Assembly (NCBI GenBank): GCA_020024055.1
Contig: JAHHUI010000054.1
Coordinates: forward strand, 1-9,886
Direction of reading: 5' to 3'
Origin: Spirochaetaceae bacterium
Lineage (GTDB): Bacteria; Spirochaetota; Spirochaetia; WRBN01
Length of the DNA stretch: 9,886 nucleotides
In this document: piece by piece, positions 1-8,498 of the stretch
How positions within the stretch are numbered: position 1 is the first letter of the stretch
Layout of the letters: every line of letters starts with the position of its first letter
The notes under the pieces: model-generated
What the model was told of the DNA's origin: nothing
What the model saw: the letters and a program-made list of their open reading frames with translations, nothing else
The model's database searches: none
Program-made: the position numbers and the translations under genes

Positions 1-574
1 TTGTTCTATCTGTACGATAGATTTTACCCTCTTGAGAAAGATAAGTATTGCCAATAAGCTGCAACTGATTGCTTTTTTTATTATATATCGCTAAATCTGC
101 GCGAGCAAAGAGATTATCCTGAAAGATCCGCACCGATGCATGCAATGTGATAGGGCCATCTTCCTCGGCAATTTCTATATAGCTGCTTCTTGCCACAAAA
201 TTTTCTTTAGGGTTTCTTATTTCCACATTTCCGCTCATTGTTAAGCGCCCGGGGGCACGGTAATAAGTCAGGCTGAACCCATGAGCAATTAGTCCAGATG
301 TGTGATCCGTCAAGGTCACATTGCTTTTGGCTTCAATTTTTTCAGAGTCTTTACCCAGAATAGTGATCTCATCGGCATCAATGGAAAAGTCCTCATTGCC
401 AATTTTTGCATTGCCGGTTAATTGAAATATATTTTCATCATTTTCTAAGGGTTTAATATCTATTTTTTCTGCAGAAAATTTAATATTTTCGGCAAATAGG
501 GATGAAGTTAATTTGATAAAGAACAACACAATAAAGCAAAAGATGATAACTTTATTTGCTTGTTCCTTTTTCAT
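1..574 (-). CDS. lptA: LptA/OstA-like periplasmic LPS-transport protein (3' end beyond window)
   Basis: This open frame of 191 codons runs off the left edge, so the C-terminus is missing. It starts at an ATG (574-572) preceded at 5 bases by GAGGG, which lies inside the upstream lptC-like gene; the two genes overlap by 23 bases including stop. Residues 1-28 form a typical signal peptide: basic MKKEQANK, a hydrophobic stretch VIIFCFIVLFFI, and a likely cleavage site after SLFA. The mature part shows the repeating strand pattern of the OstA/LptA fold, with pieces such as LTGNAKIGN, DADEITILG, LTMSGNVEI and a later repeat around residues 150-185. Family members bridge the periplasm and carry lipopolysaccharide or related lipids from LptC to the outer-membrane LptD. 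The lptC-like neighbour supports the call. A longer OstA-domain protein (an LptD-type N-terminus) is possible because the end is not seen. Confidence 0.8.
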   Translation of the reverse strand, partial: MKKEQANKVIIFCFIVLFFIKLTSSLFAENIKFSAEKIDIKPLENDENIFQLTGNAKIGNEDFSIDADEITILGKDSEKIEAKSNVTLTDHTSGLIAHGFSLTYYRAPGRLTMSGNVEIRNPKENFVARSSYIEIAEEDGPITLHASVRIFQDNLFARADLAIYNKKSNQLQLIGNTYLSQEGKIYRTDRT

Positions 575-1082
575 AATAACCCTCAACATTCTGCGTAAAT
601 TCAATACGGCCGCTGATTAAATCGTAAAAGATCTTTTCACCTGAAATCTGTTGATTAGGCTGTTTTATTTGTGCATGATCACCAGTGAAAGTATTGGAAA
701 CATAATCAATCAACAGGTTATTGGCGCTTAAAACCACTTCGTCACGGTAATTTTCCAAATTTGCTTGTTCCAAGACAGCTTGATTTTTGTCAAATGTGTA
801 AACTACTTTATTAGCTAAATATAAACTGCTGATTCCCTCTGTGTCCATTTTTTGCATCACAAAATCGCCAAATTCAAGCTGATTTCTGTCTGAAGATTGA
901 ATCATATATCGGCTTTTTAGTTGATATGATAATTGATTATTTTCATAGCCAAAAACTGTTAATCCTCGAATAGCCAAGCTGCCCTGAGGATTTTCCAGTT
1001 CAGGCTCTGATGGCTGAGAGTCTTTTTTTGTGCAGGAGAGAATAAACAATGCCAGCAGGCAAATGTTCAGCAGTCTGCTCAT
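552..1082 (-). CDS. lptC: LptC-like lipoprotein of LPS export
   Basis: This is a 176-residue protein. Its first 17 residues form a lipoprotein signal: MSRLL, a hydrophobic core, then the lipobox ILSC with the lipid-carrying cysteine at position 17, followed by TKKDSQ and a short flexible acidic linker. Residues about 35-170 show the LptC-type pattern of alternating beta strands (for example SLAIRGLTVFGY, ANKVVYTF, LSANNLLIDYVSNTFTGD, ISGEKIFYD, IEFTQNVEGYY). LptC takes lipid from the LptBFG transporter and hands it to LptA. In E. coli it is held by a transmembrane helix; here the anchor would be a lipid. An AGGGG ribosome site 9 bases before the ATG lies in the 3' end of the PBP gene, whose stop is only 4 bases upstream. 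The next gene begins inside this one. The call rests on fold pattern plus synteny, since LptC sequences are poorly conserved. Confidence 0.75.
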   Translation of the reverse strand: MSRLLNICLLALFILSCTKKDSQPSEPELENPQGSLAIRGLTVFGYENNQLSYQLKSRYMIQSSDRNQLEFGDFVMQKMDTEGISSLYLANKVVYTFDKNQAVLEQANLENYRDEVVLSANNLLIDYVSNTFTGDHAQIKQPNQQISGEKIFYDLISGRIEFTQNVEGYYEKGTSK

Positions 1083-1086
1083 TGTG

Positions 1087-3729
1087 TTATGCCCCTAAAG
1101 CATTACCATAGTCAGGGGGGGTTGGGTTATTGCTGGGCGCCGAAGGTCTGGAAGGCGTCGGCTGCGGCTCTACAGGCAAAGGAGCATCTGGGGCAGTCAA
1201 ACTGGGATCGTCACCCAAAAAATCTAAAGGTGCAAGCCCTGTTTCTTTAGGGTCGGAATTGGTAATATCCACCAGGCCTGTTTCATCTTCAAAATTTAAT
1301 GGGGCTAAGCTTGTATTGCCTTCATCAAAATCCAAGTTCATATTATTGCTGCTGCCTGTCTGGCCCAGGTTTTTTGTTTCCTTGATGGCCTGGCCTAGGA
1401 CACGAGAGACAGATTCCTGTACAGTGCCGTCTGAATAGCGAGAGGGAACCGTACCCGGCAGGAAAAGCTCGTTGATGGTTGCAGTGGTATAAGAGGAAGG
1501 CAGCAGGCCTGTCACTGCGTCTACGGTGACGGTGATCAATTCTTCTTCAGGTTTTTCAAAGTTACGCAAAGGCAGGCCTTCATGGATACGCTTCATATAG
1601 CGCACCAGGGTTCTGGCTGAAGAGCTGCTGGCTTCATTTTCCACACCAAGTGAATATCCGCCCTGGTCAAAACCCAGCCAGATGGCTGTAGTGTAATAGG
1701 GGGTGAAACCAATGGCCCAGGCATCGGCCCAGTTTTGGCTGGTGCCTGTTTTCCCGGCAAAGGGCATGAAGAACCCTGAACCATGGCGCATAAATGCTGC
1801 CCATAATGTTCCGTAAGAAACAGAAGATTTCAGCATATCTACCATGATATAGGCCACTTGAGGGCTCATTAATTGCTGATTGCTCTTGGCCTGGCGCAGT
1901 TTCACATCATTTTCAATATCCATCACGATGCGGCCCTGGCGATCTGTCACATAGCGAATGACAATCGGCTCCACAGCTTTGCCCTTATTGGGGAATACCG
2001 CAAAGGCACGTGCCATTTGCACGGGAGCCACGCCGATAGTTCCCAGTCCCAAGGCCCACACGCGCGGGAATGTGCGCGAGATTTCTATGGGATCAGTGAT
2101 ATTCATTAATTGAGACATGCGTGCAATGGCTGCATCGATACCAATTTCTTCCAGCAATGTCAAAGCCGGAATATTCAGGCTTAATGCCAAGGCACGGCGC
2201 ATCAAAACACCGCGTGTATCATAATTTCCATCATAATTTAAAGGCGTGTATACAGATTCATCTTCATTCACCCAATAGCGCGGATAATTTGCCAGATTCG
2301 AAGCTGCCGTCAGGCGTCCGCTGGAAATAGCTTCCACAAAATACAGCGGCTTAAGGCTGGAGCCGGGCATAATCTTTGCATTCATGGCGCGATTGAGCTG
2401 ATTCAGGCGGTCAAACCGATTGCCGCCGACAATGGCCAGAACATAGCCTGTTTCCTGTTCCAATGTGATCAGCGCTGTCTGAATCTGGCTCTTTTTCTGT
2501 CTTTGAATTAGATCTTTATAGGCTGCCTGGGCCACACGATTGGCTCCGTTCAGGCCAAAGAGAGAGCTTACCATATCAATGGTGGCATTCATACCCCCAT
2601 CATAGATCTCTTTCGCAAAGCGGCGCTGCTGGCCCTGGGGCAGGCGGATTTCCTGCATATTGAACAGCAAAGCGATCATATCAATATAGGGTAGATATCT
2701 TTTCGTATTTGTGTCATGGCGTGCAAGATAATTCCTGCGCAGATTGTTATTTGCCTGCTCCAGTCCAATGTCAATTTCTTCTTCAGCAATGTTTTGATAT
2801 TTCAAATTCACTGTGGTGTACACAGAATATCCACCGGTGTAAATATCTGATTTACCAGGCATTAATGTGGCCAATTCTGTGCGAACGTATTCAGAGAACC
2901 AGCGTGCTTTGTCTTCACGGTCAAGGAAAGCTGTGCCAAAAGCATCGCGCGACCAATTATAATTATCCCAATATTTTTGATATTGTGCCTCTGCCTCGGC
3001 TTTTGAGACATAACCGTTTTCTACCATTTGGTCCAGAATCTCTTGCTGAAGAATCTGGGCGCGCCGCGGTCGGCGAAATGGCGAATATAAACCGCTGGGA
3101 TTGGCCAGCTGAATCACCAGCAATGCACTCTCAGCAGCATCGGCTTCCTGAATATTATGCCCATAGAAATATTGGCTGGCAGCCTGAATACCATAGGTAT
3201 TATGCCCAAAACCCATTTTGTTTAAATATGTTTCCAGGATTTCTTCTTTAGAGAGATATTTTTCCAGCTGCCACGCCCACCACAGCTCGCGCAGTTTACG
3301 CGTCACTGATTTGTCAGCCACACGGCTGGCATACACATGCCCTGAAAGCTGCTGTGTTAAAGTGGAGCCACCCGAAACAAAGCCACCGCCGAAAGGCAGC
3401 ATGATAATCTTGAACAAGGCACGCATGGTGCCTCGAATGCTGAATCCAGAATGTTCAAAAAAATCTTTGTCCTCACGCGCAAGAAGGGCCAGGACAGTTT
3501 GTGTGGGGATTTGTTCGTATAAAACAAGTTCACGTTTTTCATCGCCAAAAAATTCTGTTACCAGTTCGCCATCCAGGCTGTATACCCGTGTGGGCAGAGA
3601 AAGCTCTATATTTCCAATCGTTTCTCGATCTTCTATGCCGCTGCTGACAGAAAAAGCCAAACCCAGCATAGAGCCTAAAGAAAGGGCCGCACATAAAACT
3701 AAAACAGAACAAATGACAGATTGTCTCAA
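1087..3729 (-). CDS. Class A penicillin-binding protein, bifunctional glycosyltransferase/transpeptidase (PBP1A type)
   Basis: The 880-residue protein polymerises and cross-links peptidoglycan outside the inner membrane. A single N-terminal membrane anchor spans about residues 5-30. The GT51 glycosyltransferase follows: REDKDFFEHSG with catalytic Glu86, GGSTLTQQL at 120-128, and RKLRELWWAWQLEKYLSKEE near 144-163. The penicillin-binding transpeptidase has SSLK with nucleophile Ser457 and Lys460, SLN at 517-519, and KTGTS from Lys660. Between the domains, residues about 320-415 are a helix-rich insert. After about residue 775 comes an acidic then proline-rich tail with repeated LAPL(N/D)F pieces. 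The start is TTG: an in-frame stop lies at 3756-3754, the only intervening start-like codon is a rare ATT at 3747, and the next in-frame ATG (residue 21) would cut the anchor. A GGGGATGG stretch upstream can serve as ribosome site. It lies 31 bases after the thioredoxin-like gene and 4 bases before lptC. I cannot separate PBP1A from other class A subtypes with certainty. Confidence 0.93.
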   Translation of the reverse strand: MRQSVICSVLVLCAALSLGSMLGLAFSVSSGIEDRETIGNIELSLPTRVYSLDGELVTEFFGDEKRELVLYEQIPTQTVLALLAREDKDFFEHSGFSIRGTMRALFKIIMLPFGGGFVSGGSTLTQQLSGHVYASRVADKSVTRKLRELWWAWQLEKYLSKEEILETYLNKMGFGHNTYGIQAASQYFYGHNIQEADAAESALLVIQLANPSGLYSPFRRPRRAQILQQEILDQMVENGYVSKAEAEAQYQKYWDNYNWSRDAFGTAFLDREDKARWFSEYVRTELATLMPGKSDIYTGGYSVYTTVNLKYQNIAEEEIDIGLEQANNNLRRNYLARHDTNTKRYLPYIDMIALLFNMQEIRLPQGQQRRFAKEIYDGGMNATIDMVSSLFGLNGANRVAQAAYKDLIQRQKKSQIQTALITLEQETGYVLAIVGGNRFDRLNQLNRAMNAKIMPGSSLKPLYFVEAISSGRLTAASNLANYPRYWVNEDESVYTPLNYDGNYDTRGVLMRRALALSLNIPALTLLEEIGIDAAIARMSQLMNITDPIEISRTFPRVWALGLGTIGVAPVQMARAFAVFPNKGKAVEPIVIRYVTDRQGRIVMDIENDVKLRQAKSNQQLMSPQVAYIMVDMLKSSVSYGTLWAAFMRHGSGFFMPFAGKTGTSQNWADAWAIGFTPYYTTAIWLGFDQGGYSLGVENEASSSSARTLVRYMKRIHEGLPLRNFEKPEEELITVTVDAVTGLLPSSYTTATINELFLPGTVPSRYSDGTVQESVSRVLGQAIKETKNLGQTGSSNNMNLDFDEGNTSLAPLNFEDETGLVDITNSDPKETGLAPLDFLGDDPSLTAPDAPLPVEPQPTPSRPSAPSNNPTPPDYGNALGA
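1219..1308 (-). repeat. Degenerate LAPL(N/D)F repeats in the PBP tail
   Basis: Within the acidic tail of the PBP, LAPLNF (residues 808-813) and LAPLDF (residues 832-837) are spaced 24 residues apart. A related MNLDF occurs at 797-801, just before the first. Each is followed by acidic residues (DEGNTS, EDETGL, LGDDPS). This looks like a short degraded protein-level repeat in a disordered periplasmic tail, ahead of a proline-rich end (about residues 845-873). No function is known to me. Confidence 0.5.
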
Positions 3730-3760
3730 ACTCTTACCATCCCCAATGCAGGATCATTAT

Positions 3761-4168
3761 TTATTTACAGGTGCAGTTGCCGCCACAGCCGCAATTATCT
3801 TCACAACCGCCGTCTGAACATCCGCAGTCAGAGACATATTCTTCGCCTTCTTCATATCGGCCTGCGCCGCCACAGCCGCAACCGCCGCTTCCGCCGCAAC
3901 ATCCCCCGCCGGCGGCGGCATAGCCGTACAGCTGTACAGCAACACTGATGAGCATACCCGTCTCGTCAAATCCAGGGGTATCACCTTCAATTAATAAATG
4001 ACCGTCTAAAAATAATGCCGGTGTTAAATCAAAGTCATGATTCTCCTGCTTTTCAGAAGAGTCAAATTCATATATACTGGCTTCTAATTCTGCTGCAGCA
4101 ATAAATCTCTGAACATTAGAGAGCATTTCTTGTGCATCGCCTTGATGTCCATAAACATAAAATTTCAT
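3761..4168 (-). CDS. Small thioredoxin-fold protein with a Cys/Gly-rich C-terminal tail
   Basis: Starting at ATG 4168 the protein has 135 residues. Residues 1-80 look like a minimal thioredoxin/glutaredoxin-like fold: a first strand MKFYVYG, a helix to about residue 28, a second strand ASIYEF, then LTPALFLDGHLLIEG with the family's cis-proline at Pro50, and a final helix to about residue 82. The usual CxxC active site is absent; the first loop reads GHQGDAQ. Residues 87-135 hold 11 cysteines (90, 91, 97, 99, 115, 117, 122, 126, 128, 132, 134) among glycines, arranged as CC, CGC and C-x3-C groups and split by an acidic stretch YEEGEEYVSD. This suggests metal or cluster binding, which is inference. 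There is no signal peptide, so it is probably cytoplasmic. An extension to a TTG at 4204 is possible, but that codon falls in the likely -35 box, so I prefer the ATG. It is probably the first gene of the envelope operon. Confidence 0.75.
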   Translation of the reverse strand: MKFYVYGHQGDAQEMLSNVQRFIAAAELEASIYEFDSSEKQENHDFDLTPALFLDGHLLIEGDTPGFDETGMLISVAVQLYGYAAAGGGCCGGSGGCGCGGAGRYEEGEEYVSDCGCSDGGCEDNCGCGGNCTCK

Positions 4169-4175
4169 AATTGGT

Positions 4176-4204
4176 ATTATAGTGATAGACAAAAGAAAAT
4201 ACAA
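4176..4204 (-). promoter_or_regulatory. Probable sigma-70-type promoter of the thioredoxin-like/PBP/lptC/lptA operon
   Basis: Read on the minus strand, TTGTAT (4204-4199) and a perfect TATAAT (4181-4176) are separated by 17 bases. Transcription would begin 7-8 bases after the -10 box, at or within a base or two of the A of the ATG at 4168. No Shine-Dalgarno-like sequence precedes that ATG. Together this predicts a leaderless or nearly leaderless mRNA. It is called by motif only. Confidence 0.55.
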
Positions 4205-4280
4205 GTTATCCGCTTTAAAAAATATTAACTTCTGTTATGTGTAGGAATTTTACAAAGTTTTCCTTGATTGTTGTTCTGGA

Positions 4281-4309
4281 TTTTGTGTATATTTATATTA
4301 AGGTATAAT
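4281..4309 (+). promoter_or_regulatory. Probable groEL promoter
   Basis: A perfect TATAAT lies at 4304-4309. Upstream at 17-base spacing is a weak -35 candidate, TTTTGT (4281-4286); TTGTGT at 4283-4288 gives a 15-base spacing. The expected transcription start is near 4315-4317, giving a leader of about 60 bases. The surrounding DNA is AT-rich. No heat-shock sigma (RpoH-type) motif was recognised. Confidence 0.6.
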
Positions 4310-4311
4310 AA

Positions 4312-6030
<1,719 letters not shown>

Positions 6031-6080
6031 ATACCTTGCACAGTTTTGCCTAAATTTGATAAAACCATAGTGTAAATAAT

Positions 6081-6111
6081 AAGGGGGTCCATATTTTATG
6101 GGCCCCCTTTT
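6081..6111 (+). terminator. Rho-independent terminator of groEL, likely bidirectional with metK
   Basis: The arms AAGGGGGTCCAT (6081-6092) and ATGGGCCCCCTT (6098-6109) pair over 12 bp with one T·G wobble around the loop ATTTT, and T residues follow. It lies 50 bases after the groEL stop. It also lies about 40 bases past the metK stop on the other strand, where the wobble becomes a C/A mismatch and the tail is the weaker TTATTATTT. Confidence 0.88.
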
Positions 6112-6150
6112 AATAGAAAAAACTGCTTGGAATAATTTGTATAATTATTT

Positions 6151-7305
6151 TCAGCTAAAAAACGCTTTAATCTCATCGGTTTTGTCTGTTTTTTCCCAGG
6201 AAAATTCAGGCAGCTGTCGCCCAAAATGACCATAATTTGATGTTTTGTGATAAATCGGGCGCAGCAATTTTAATGTGTCGATAATACCTTTTGGTGTTAA
6301 TTGGAAAACTTCTCGCACGCAAGATTCTAGCTTAAAATCCTCCACTTTTGCCGTGCCCTGTGTATTCACCAGAATGGAAATTGGATGAACAACCCCAATA
6401 GCATAAGAGAGCTGAACGATAGCTTTGTCACAGATCCCACTGGCCACCAGGTTTTTTGCCACATAGCGTGCCGCATAGGCCGCACTTCTATCCACTTTGC
6501 TGGGGTCTTTTCCGCTGAAAGCCCCGCCGCCATGCGGACAGCTGCCTCCATAAGTATCTACGACAATTTTGCGCCCGGTCAGCCCGGCATCTCCCTGGGG
6601 GCCGCCAATCACAAATCGACCCGTGGGGTTGATATGATATTTCACCTTGCCTTGTAGATATTTCTGCGGCAAAACCTTATGTACAATTTCTTCAATAATA
6701 GATTCCTGTAAGTCTTTATGTGAGACATCGGGGGCATGCTGTGTGGAAATGACAATCGTATCCACAGCGACAGGAATGTCATTTTCATAGCGCACCGTGA
6801 CCTGGGCTTTGCCATCGGGGCGAAGAAAAGGCAATATACCATCTTTCCTGGCGCGGGCCAGGCCTTCCGTCAGGCGATGGCTGAGCCAAATGGGCAAAGG
6901 CATTAAAGAGTCAGTCTCCTGGCATGCATAGCCAAACATCAGGCCCTGATCTCCAGCACCAATTTCTCCATCAGCACGGTCAACACCTTGATTGATATCC
7001 GGGCTTTGCTCGCCAATGCAGTTCATCACGGCACAACTGCGAAAATCAAAGCCATATTCTGCATTTGTATAGCCAATTTCTTTGATGACTTTGCGTGCAA
7101 TTTCTTGAATCGGAGCATAGGTACTTGTGGTGATTTCCCCGGCAATCACGCATAGGCCATTGGATAATAATGTTTCACAGGCTACTCGAGCTGCACTATC
7201 ACGCGCAATAATATGATCTAATATCGCATCGCTGATTTGATCAGCCATTTTATCAGGGTGACCCTCTGTCACTGATTCTGATGTAAACAGATAATCCTTT
7301 TTCAT
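6151..7305 (-). CDS. metK: S-adenosylmethionine synthetase (methionine adenosyltransferase)
   Basis: The 384-residue protein is full length. It makes S-adenosylmethionine from methionine and ATP in the cytoplasm, normally as a tetramer with Mg2+ and K+. Visible signatures are [20 protein letters not shown] near the N-terminus (catalytic-site His16 and Asp18), [12 protein letters not shown] (116-127), [20 protein letters not shown] (225-244), the phosphate loop [19 protein letters not shown] (259-277), and the C-terminal ATP/methionine-domain segment [12 protein letters not shown]. The start ATG at 7305 has an AGGAG ribosome site that overlaps the TAG stop of the upstream thymidine kinase, 8 bases before metK. 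That spacing suggests co-transcription and possible translational coupling. I saw no SAM riboswitch in front of it. Confidence 0.98.
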   Translation of the reverse strand: MKKDYLFTSESVTEGHPDKMADQISDAILDHIIARDSAARVACETLLSNGLCVIAGEITTSTYAPIQEIARKVIKEIGYTNAEYGFDFRSCAVMNCIGEQSPDINQGVDRADGEIGAGDQGLMFGYACQETDSLMPLPIWLSHRLTEGLARARKDGILPFLRPDGKAQVTVRYENDIPVAVDTIVISTQHAPDVSHKDLQESIIEEIVHKVLPQKYLQGKVKYHINPTGRFVIGGPQGDAGLTGRKIVVDTYGGSCPHGGGAFSGKDPSKVDRSAAYAARYVAKNLVASGICDKAIVQLSYAIGVVHPISILVNTQGTAKVEDFKLESCVREVFQLTPKGIIDTLKLLRPIYHKTSNYGHFGRQLPEFSWEKTDKTDEIKAFFS

Positions 7306-7313
7306 AAATACTC

Positions 7314-7877
7314 CTAAGGTACAGGGTGATTTTTACGATAGCAATGCCAGCACAAGGCATCATATTTTTCGCTGGATCCAACCACGTCATCAGTGCTTTC
7401 TGCGCCTTTTAAAGAAGTGTAGCTGGCAGATTTTCCACACTGAATACAAATAGCGCTTTGCACTTCAATATGATTGGCCAAGGGCAGCGTGAGGGAAAGT
7501 ATAGCAAAGGGTTTGAGATGGAAATTATTGGATAATCCTGCAATATAACAGTCTTTATCTTTGTCCTGAATCGTCTTCAGCAAAGGAAAAATAAAACTTT
7601 CCCAGGCTGATTCGGGGAAAAATTGCCATTCATCAAAACAAATGGTGTTATATTCCAAAATCTTAGCAATATCAGGATTTTCCAGGCTGTAATTTTCTAT
7701 GACATAAATATCCACCCCTGGGACGATTTTGGCAAAATCATGTGTCAGATGTGATCGCGTGTCCATATGCGGGCGAACCAGACAGGTTTTCTTTCTTGCC
7801 AAAACAGCACGATTCATCTTCTTCAGCAATTCTGTTGATTTTCCTGAAAACATAGGCCCTATAATAAGTGTCAGCAT
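7314..7877 (-). CDS. tdk: Thymidine kinase, TK1-like (type II), first-listed paralogue
   Basis: The 187-residue protein is typical for the family. It phosphorylates thymidine (and usually deoxyuridine) with ATP in the salvage pathway. The P-loop is GPMFSGKST (7-15). The DTR-x3-THD segment (39-47) matches the conserved base- and phosphate-binding region. DEWQFF (82-87) carries the catalytic Glu83. The zinc site is C144-x2-C147 and C176-x2-C179. The substrate lasso ends SSEKYDALC with Tyr172. The GL-x3-F-x3-PF pattern and CxxC/CxxC zinc pairs resemble the human TK1 type more than E. coli Tdk. The start ATG follows AAGGG by 9 bases. The gene overlaps the upstream paralogue by 7 bases. All catalytic residues I can recognise are kept, so it is likely active. 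Confidence 0.95.
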   Translation of the reverse strand: MLTLIIGPMFSGKSTELLKKMNRAVLARKKTCLVRPHMDTRSHLTHDFAKIVPGVDIYVIENYSLENPDIAKILEYNTICFDEWQFFPESAWESFIFPLLKTIQDKDKDCYIAGLSNNFHLKPFAILSLTLPLANHIEVQSAICIQCGKSASYTSLKGAESTDDVVGSSEKYDALCWHCYRKNHPVP

Positions 7878-8470
7878 GTTGAATTACCCTTTTGATGCAT
7901 TTTATGCCAGCAGGCCCAGCATAAAGACGAATATTTTTCCGCCGCCCCAATATTATCAGGATTTTGTTCATCGGTAGATTCCTGATAATTGCTACTTTGT
8001 CTATATGTGTAATAGGCATTATCTCCACAATGCAGACAAATTGCACTCTCCAGCTGGATATGATTTACCAAGGGAATAGTACGGGAAATAATATCAAAAG
8101 GAGTGAGATGAAATGTGCCCGAAAGCCCAGTAATATAGCATTCTTTTTTCTGATTTTGCAATGCCCGTAGCAATGGCAGCAAGACATCATCCCAATGCTG
8201 GATGGGGAAAAACTGCCATTCGTCTATTCCAATGGTATCAAAGCTTAAAAGTTCATCATGTGGGAATACTTCAGGCAGTGATTGTGTAGAAATTTGAAAG
8301 ACTTTCACCCCTTGATAGAGAGGCTGTTCATCATGAGTGAGGAAATTGCGTGTGTCTAGGCCAGGGCGCAGCAGACAGGTTTTTTTGCCTGCTATTTGGG
8401 CTCTGCGCAGATATTTCAGCAACTCTGTAGACTTTCCGGCAAACATAGTGCCAATAATGAGATTGATCAT
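7871..8470 (-). CDS. Thymidine kinase, TK1-like (type II), second paralogue
   Basis: The 199-residue protein is a tandem paralogue of the gene just downstream, with roughly 45-50% identity by eye. The P-loop is GTMFAGKST (7-15). DTRNFLTHD (39-47), DEWQFF with catalytic Glu84, GLSGTFHLTPF (115-125), a zinc site C145-x2-C148 and C184-x2-C187, and lasso Tyr180 in AAEKY are all present. It differs by a lasso longer by roughly 8-10 residues (about 157-175) that is rich in Ser, Gln, Asn and acidic residues, and by a C-terminal extension ending NSTC. The upstream ribosome site is weak. It has kept the recognisable active-site residues, so it is probably functional, perhaps with altered nucleoside preference or partner; that last part is inference. 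It could have its own promoter in the end of the preceding transporter gene. Confidence 0.93.
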   Translation of the reverse strand: MINLIIGTMFAGKSTELLKYLRRAQIAGKKTCLLRPGLDTRNFLTHDEQPLYQGVKVFQISTQSLPEVFPHDELLSFDTIGIDEWQFFPIQHWDDVLLPLLRALQNQKKECYITGLSGTFHLTPFDIISRTIPLVNHIQLESAICLHCGDNAYYTYRQSSNYQESTDEQNPDNIGAAEKYSSLCWACWHKMHQKGNSTC

Positions 8471-8498
8471 ATCGAAGACAGCACCATTAAAAATCTGA

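Noticed and set aside
2709..3251. 180-codon open frame on the plus strand
   Set aside because: It is antisense to the glycosyltransferase region of the PBP, with an unlikely composition and no domain.
3218..3817. 199-codon open frame on the plus strand
   Set aside because: It lies antisense to the PBP N-terminus and the Cys-rich tail, has no recognisable domain and no ribosome site that I can see, and both minus-strand genes are clearly real.
3840..3925. GC-rich CCGCCG-type runs as a DNA repeat or replication feature
   Set aside because: They are explained by glycine, cysteine and alanine codons of the Cys-rich tail. There is no regular repeat unit.
3757..3990. Alanine-rich minus-strand frame overlapping the Cys-rich tail
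   Set aside because: It is an out-of-frame reading of the GC-rich Cys/Gly codons. The cysteine frame continues a sensible thioredoxin-like fold.
4169..4204. 12-residue N-terminal extension of the thioredoxin-like protein from TTG 4204
   Set aside because: The TTG lies in the probable -35 box and the added residues would precede a normal first beta strand. ATG 4168 is preferred.
7306..7330. SAM riboswitch ahead of metK
   Set aside because: Only 8 bases separate metK from the upstream kinase gene, and the flanking sequence is coding, leaving no room for an aptamer.
7314..8470. One of the two thymidine kinases being a pseudogene
   Set aside because: Both frames are intact and both keep the P-loop, catalytic Glu, zinc cysteines and lasso Tyr.
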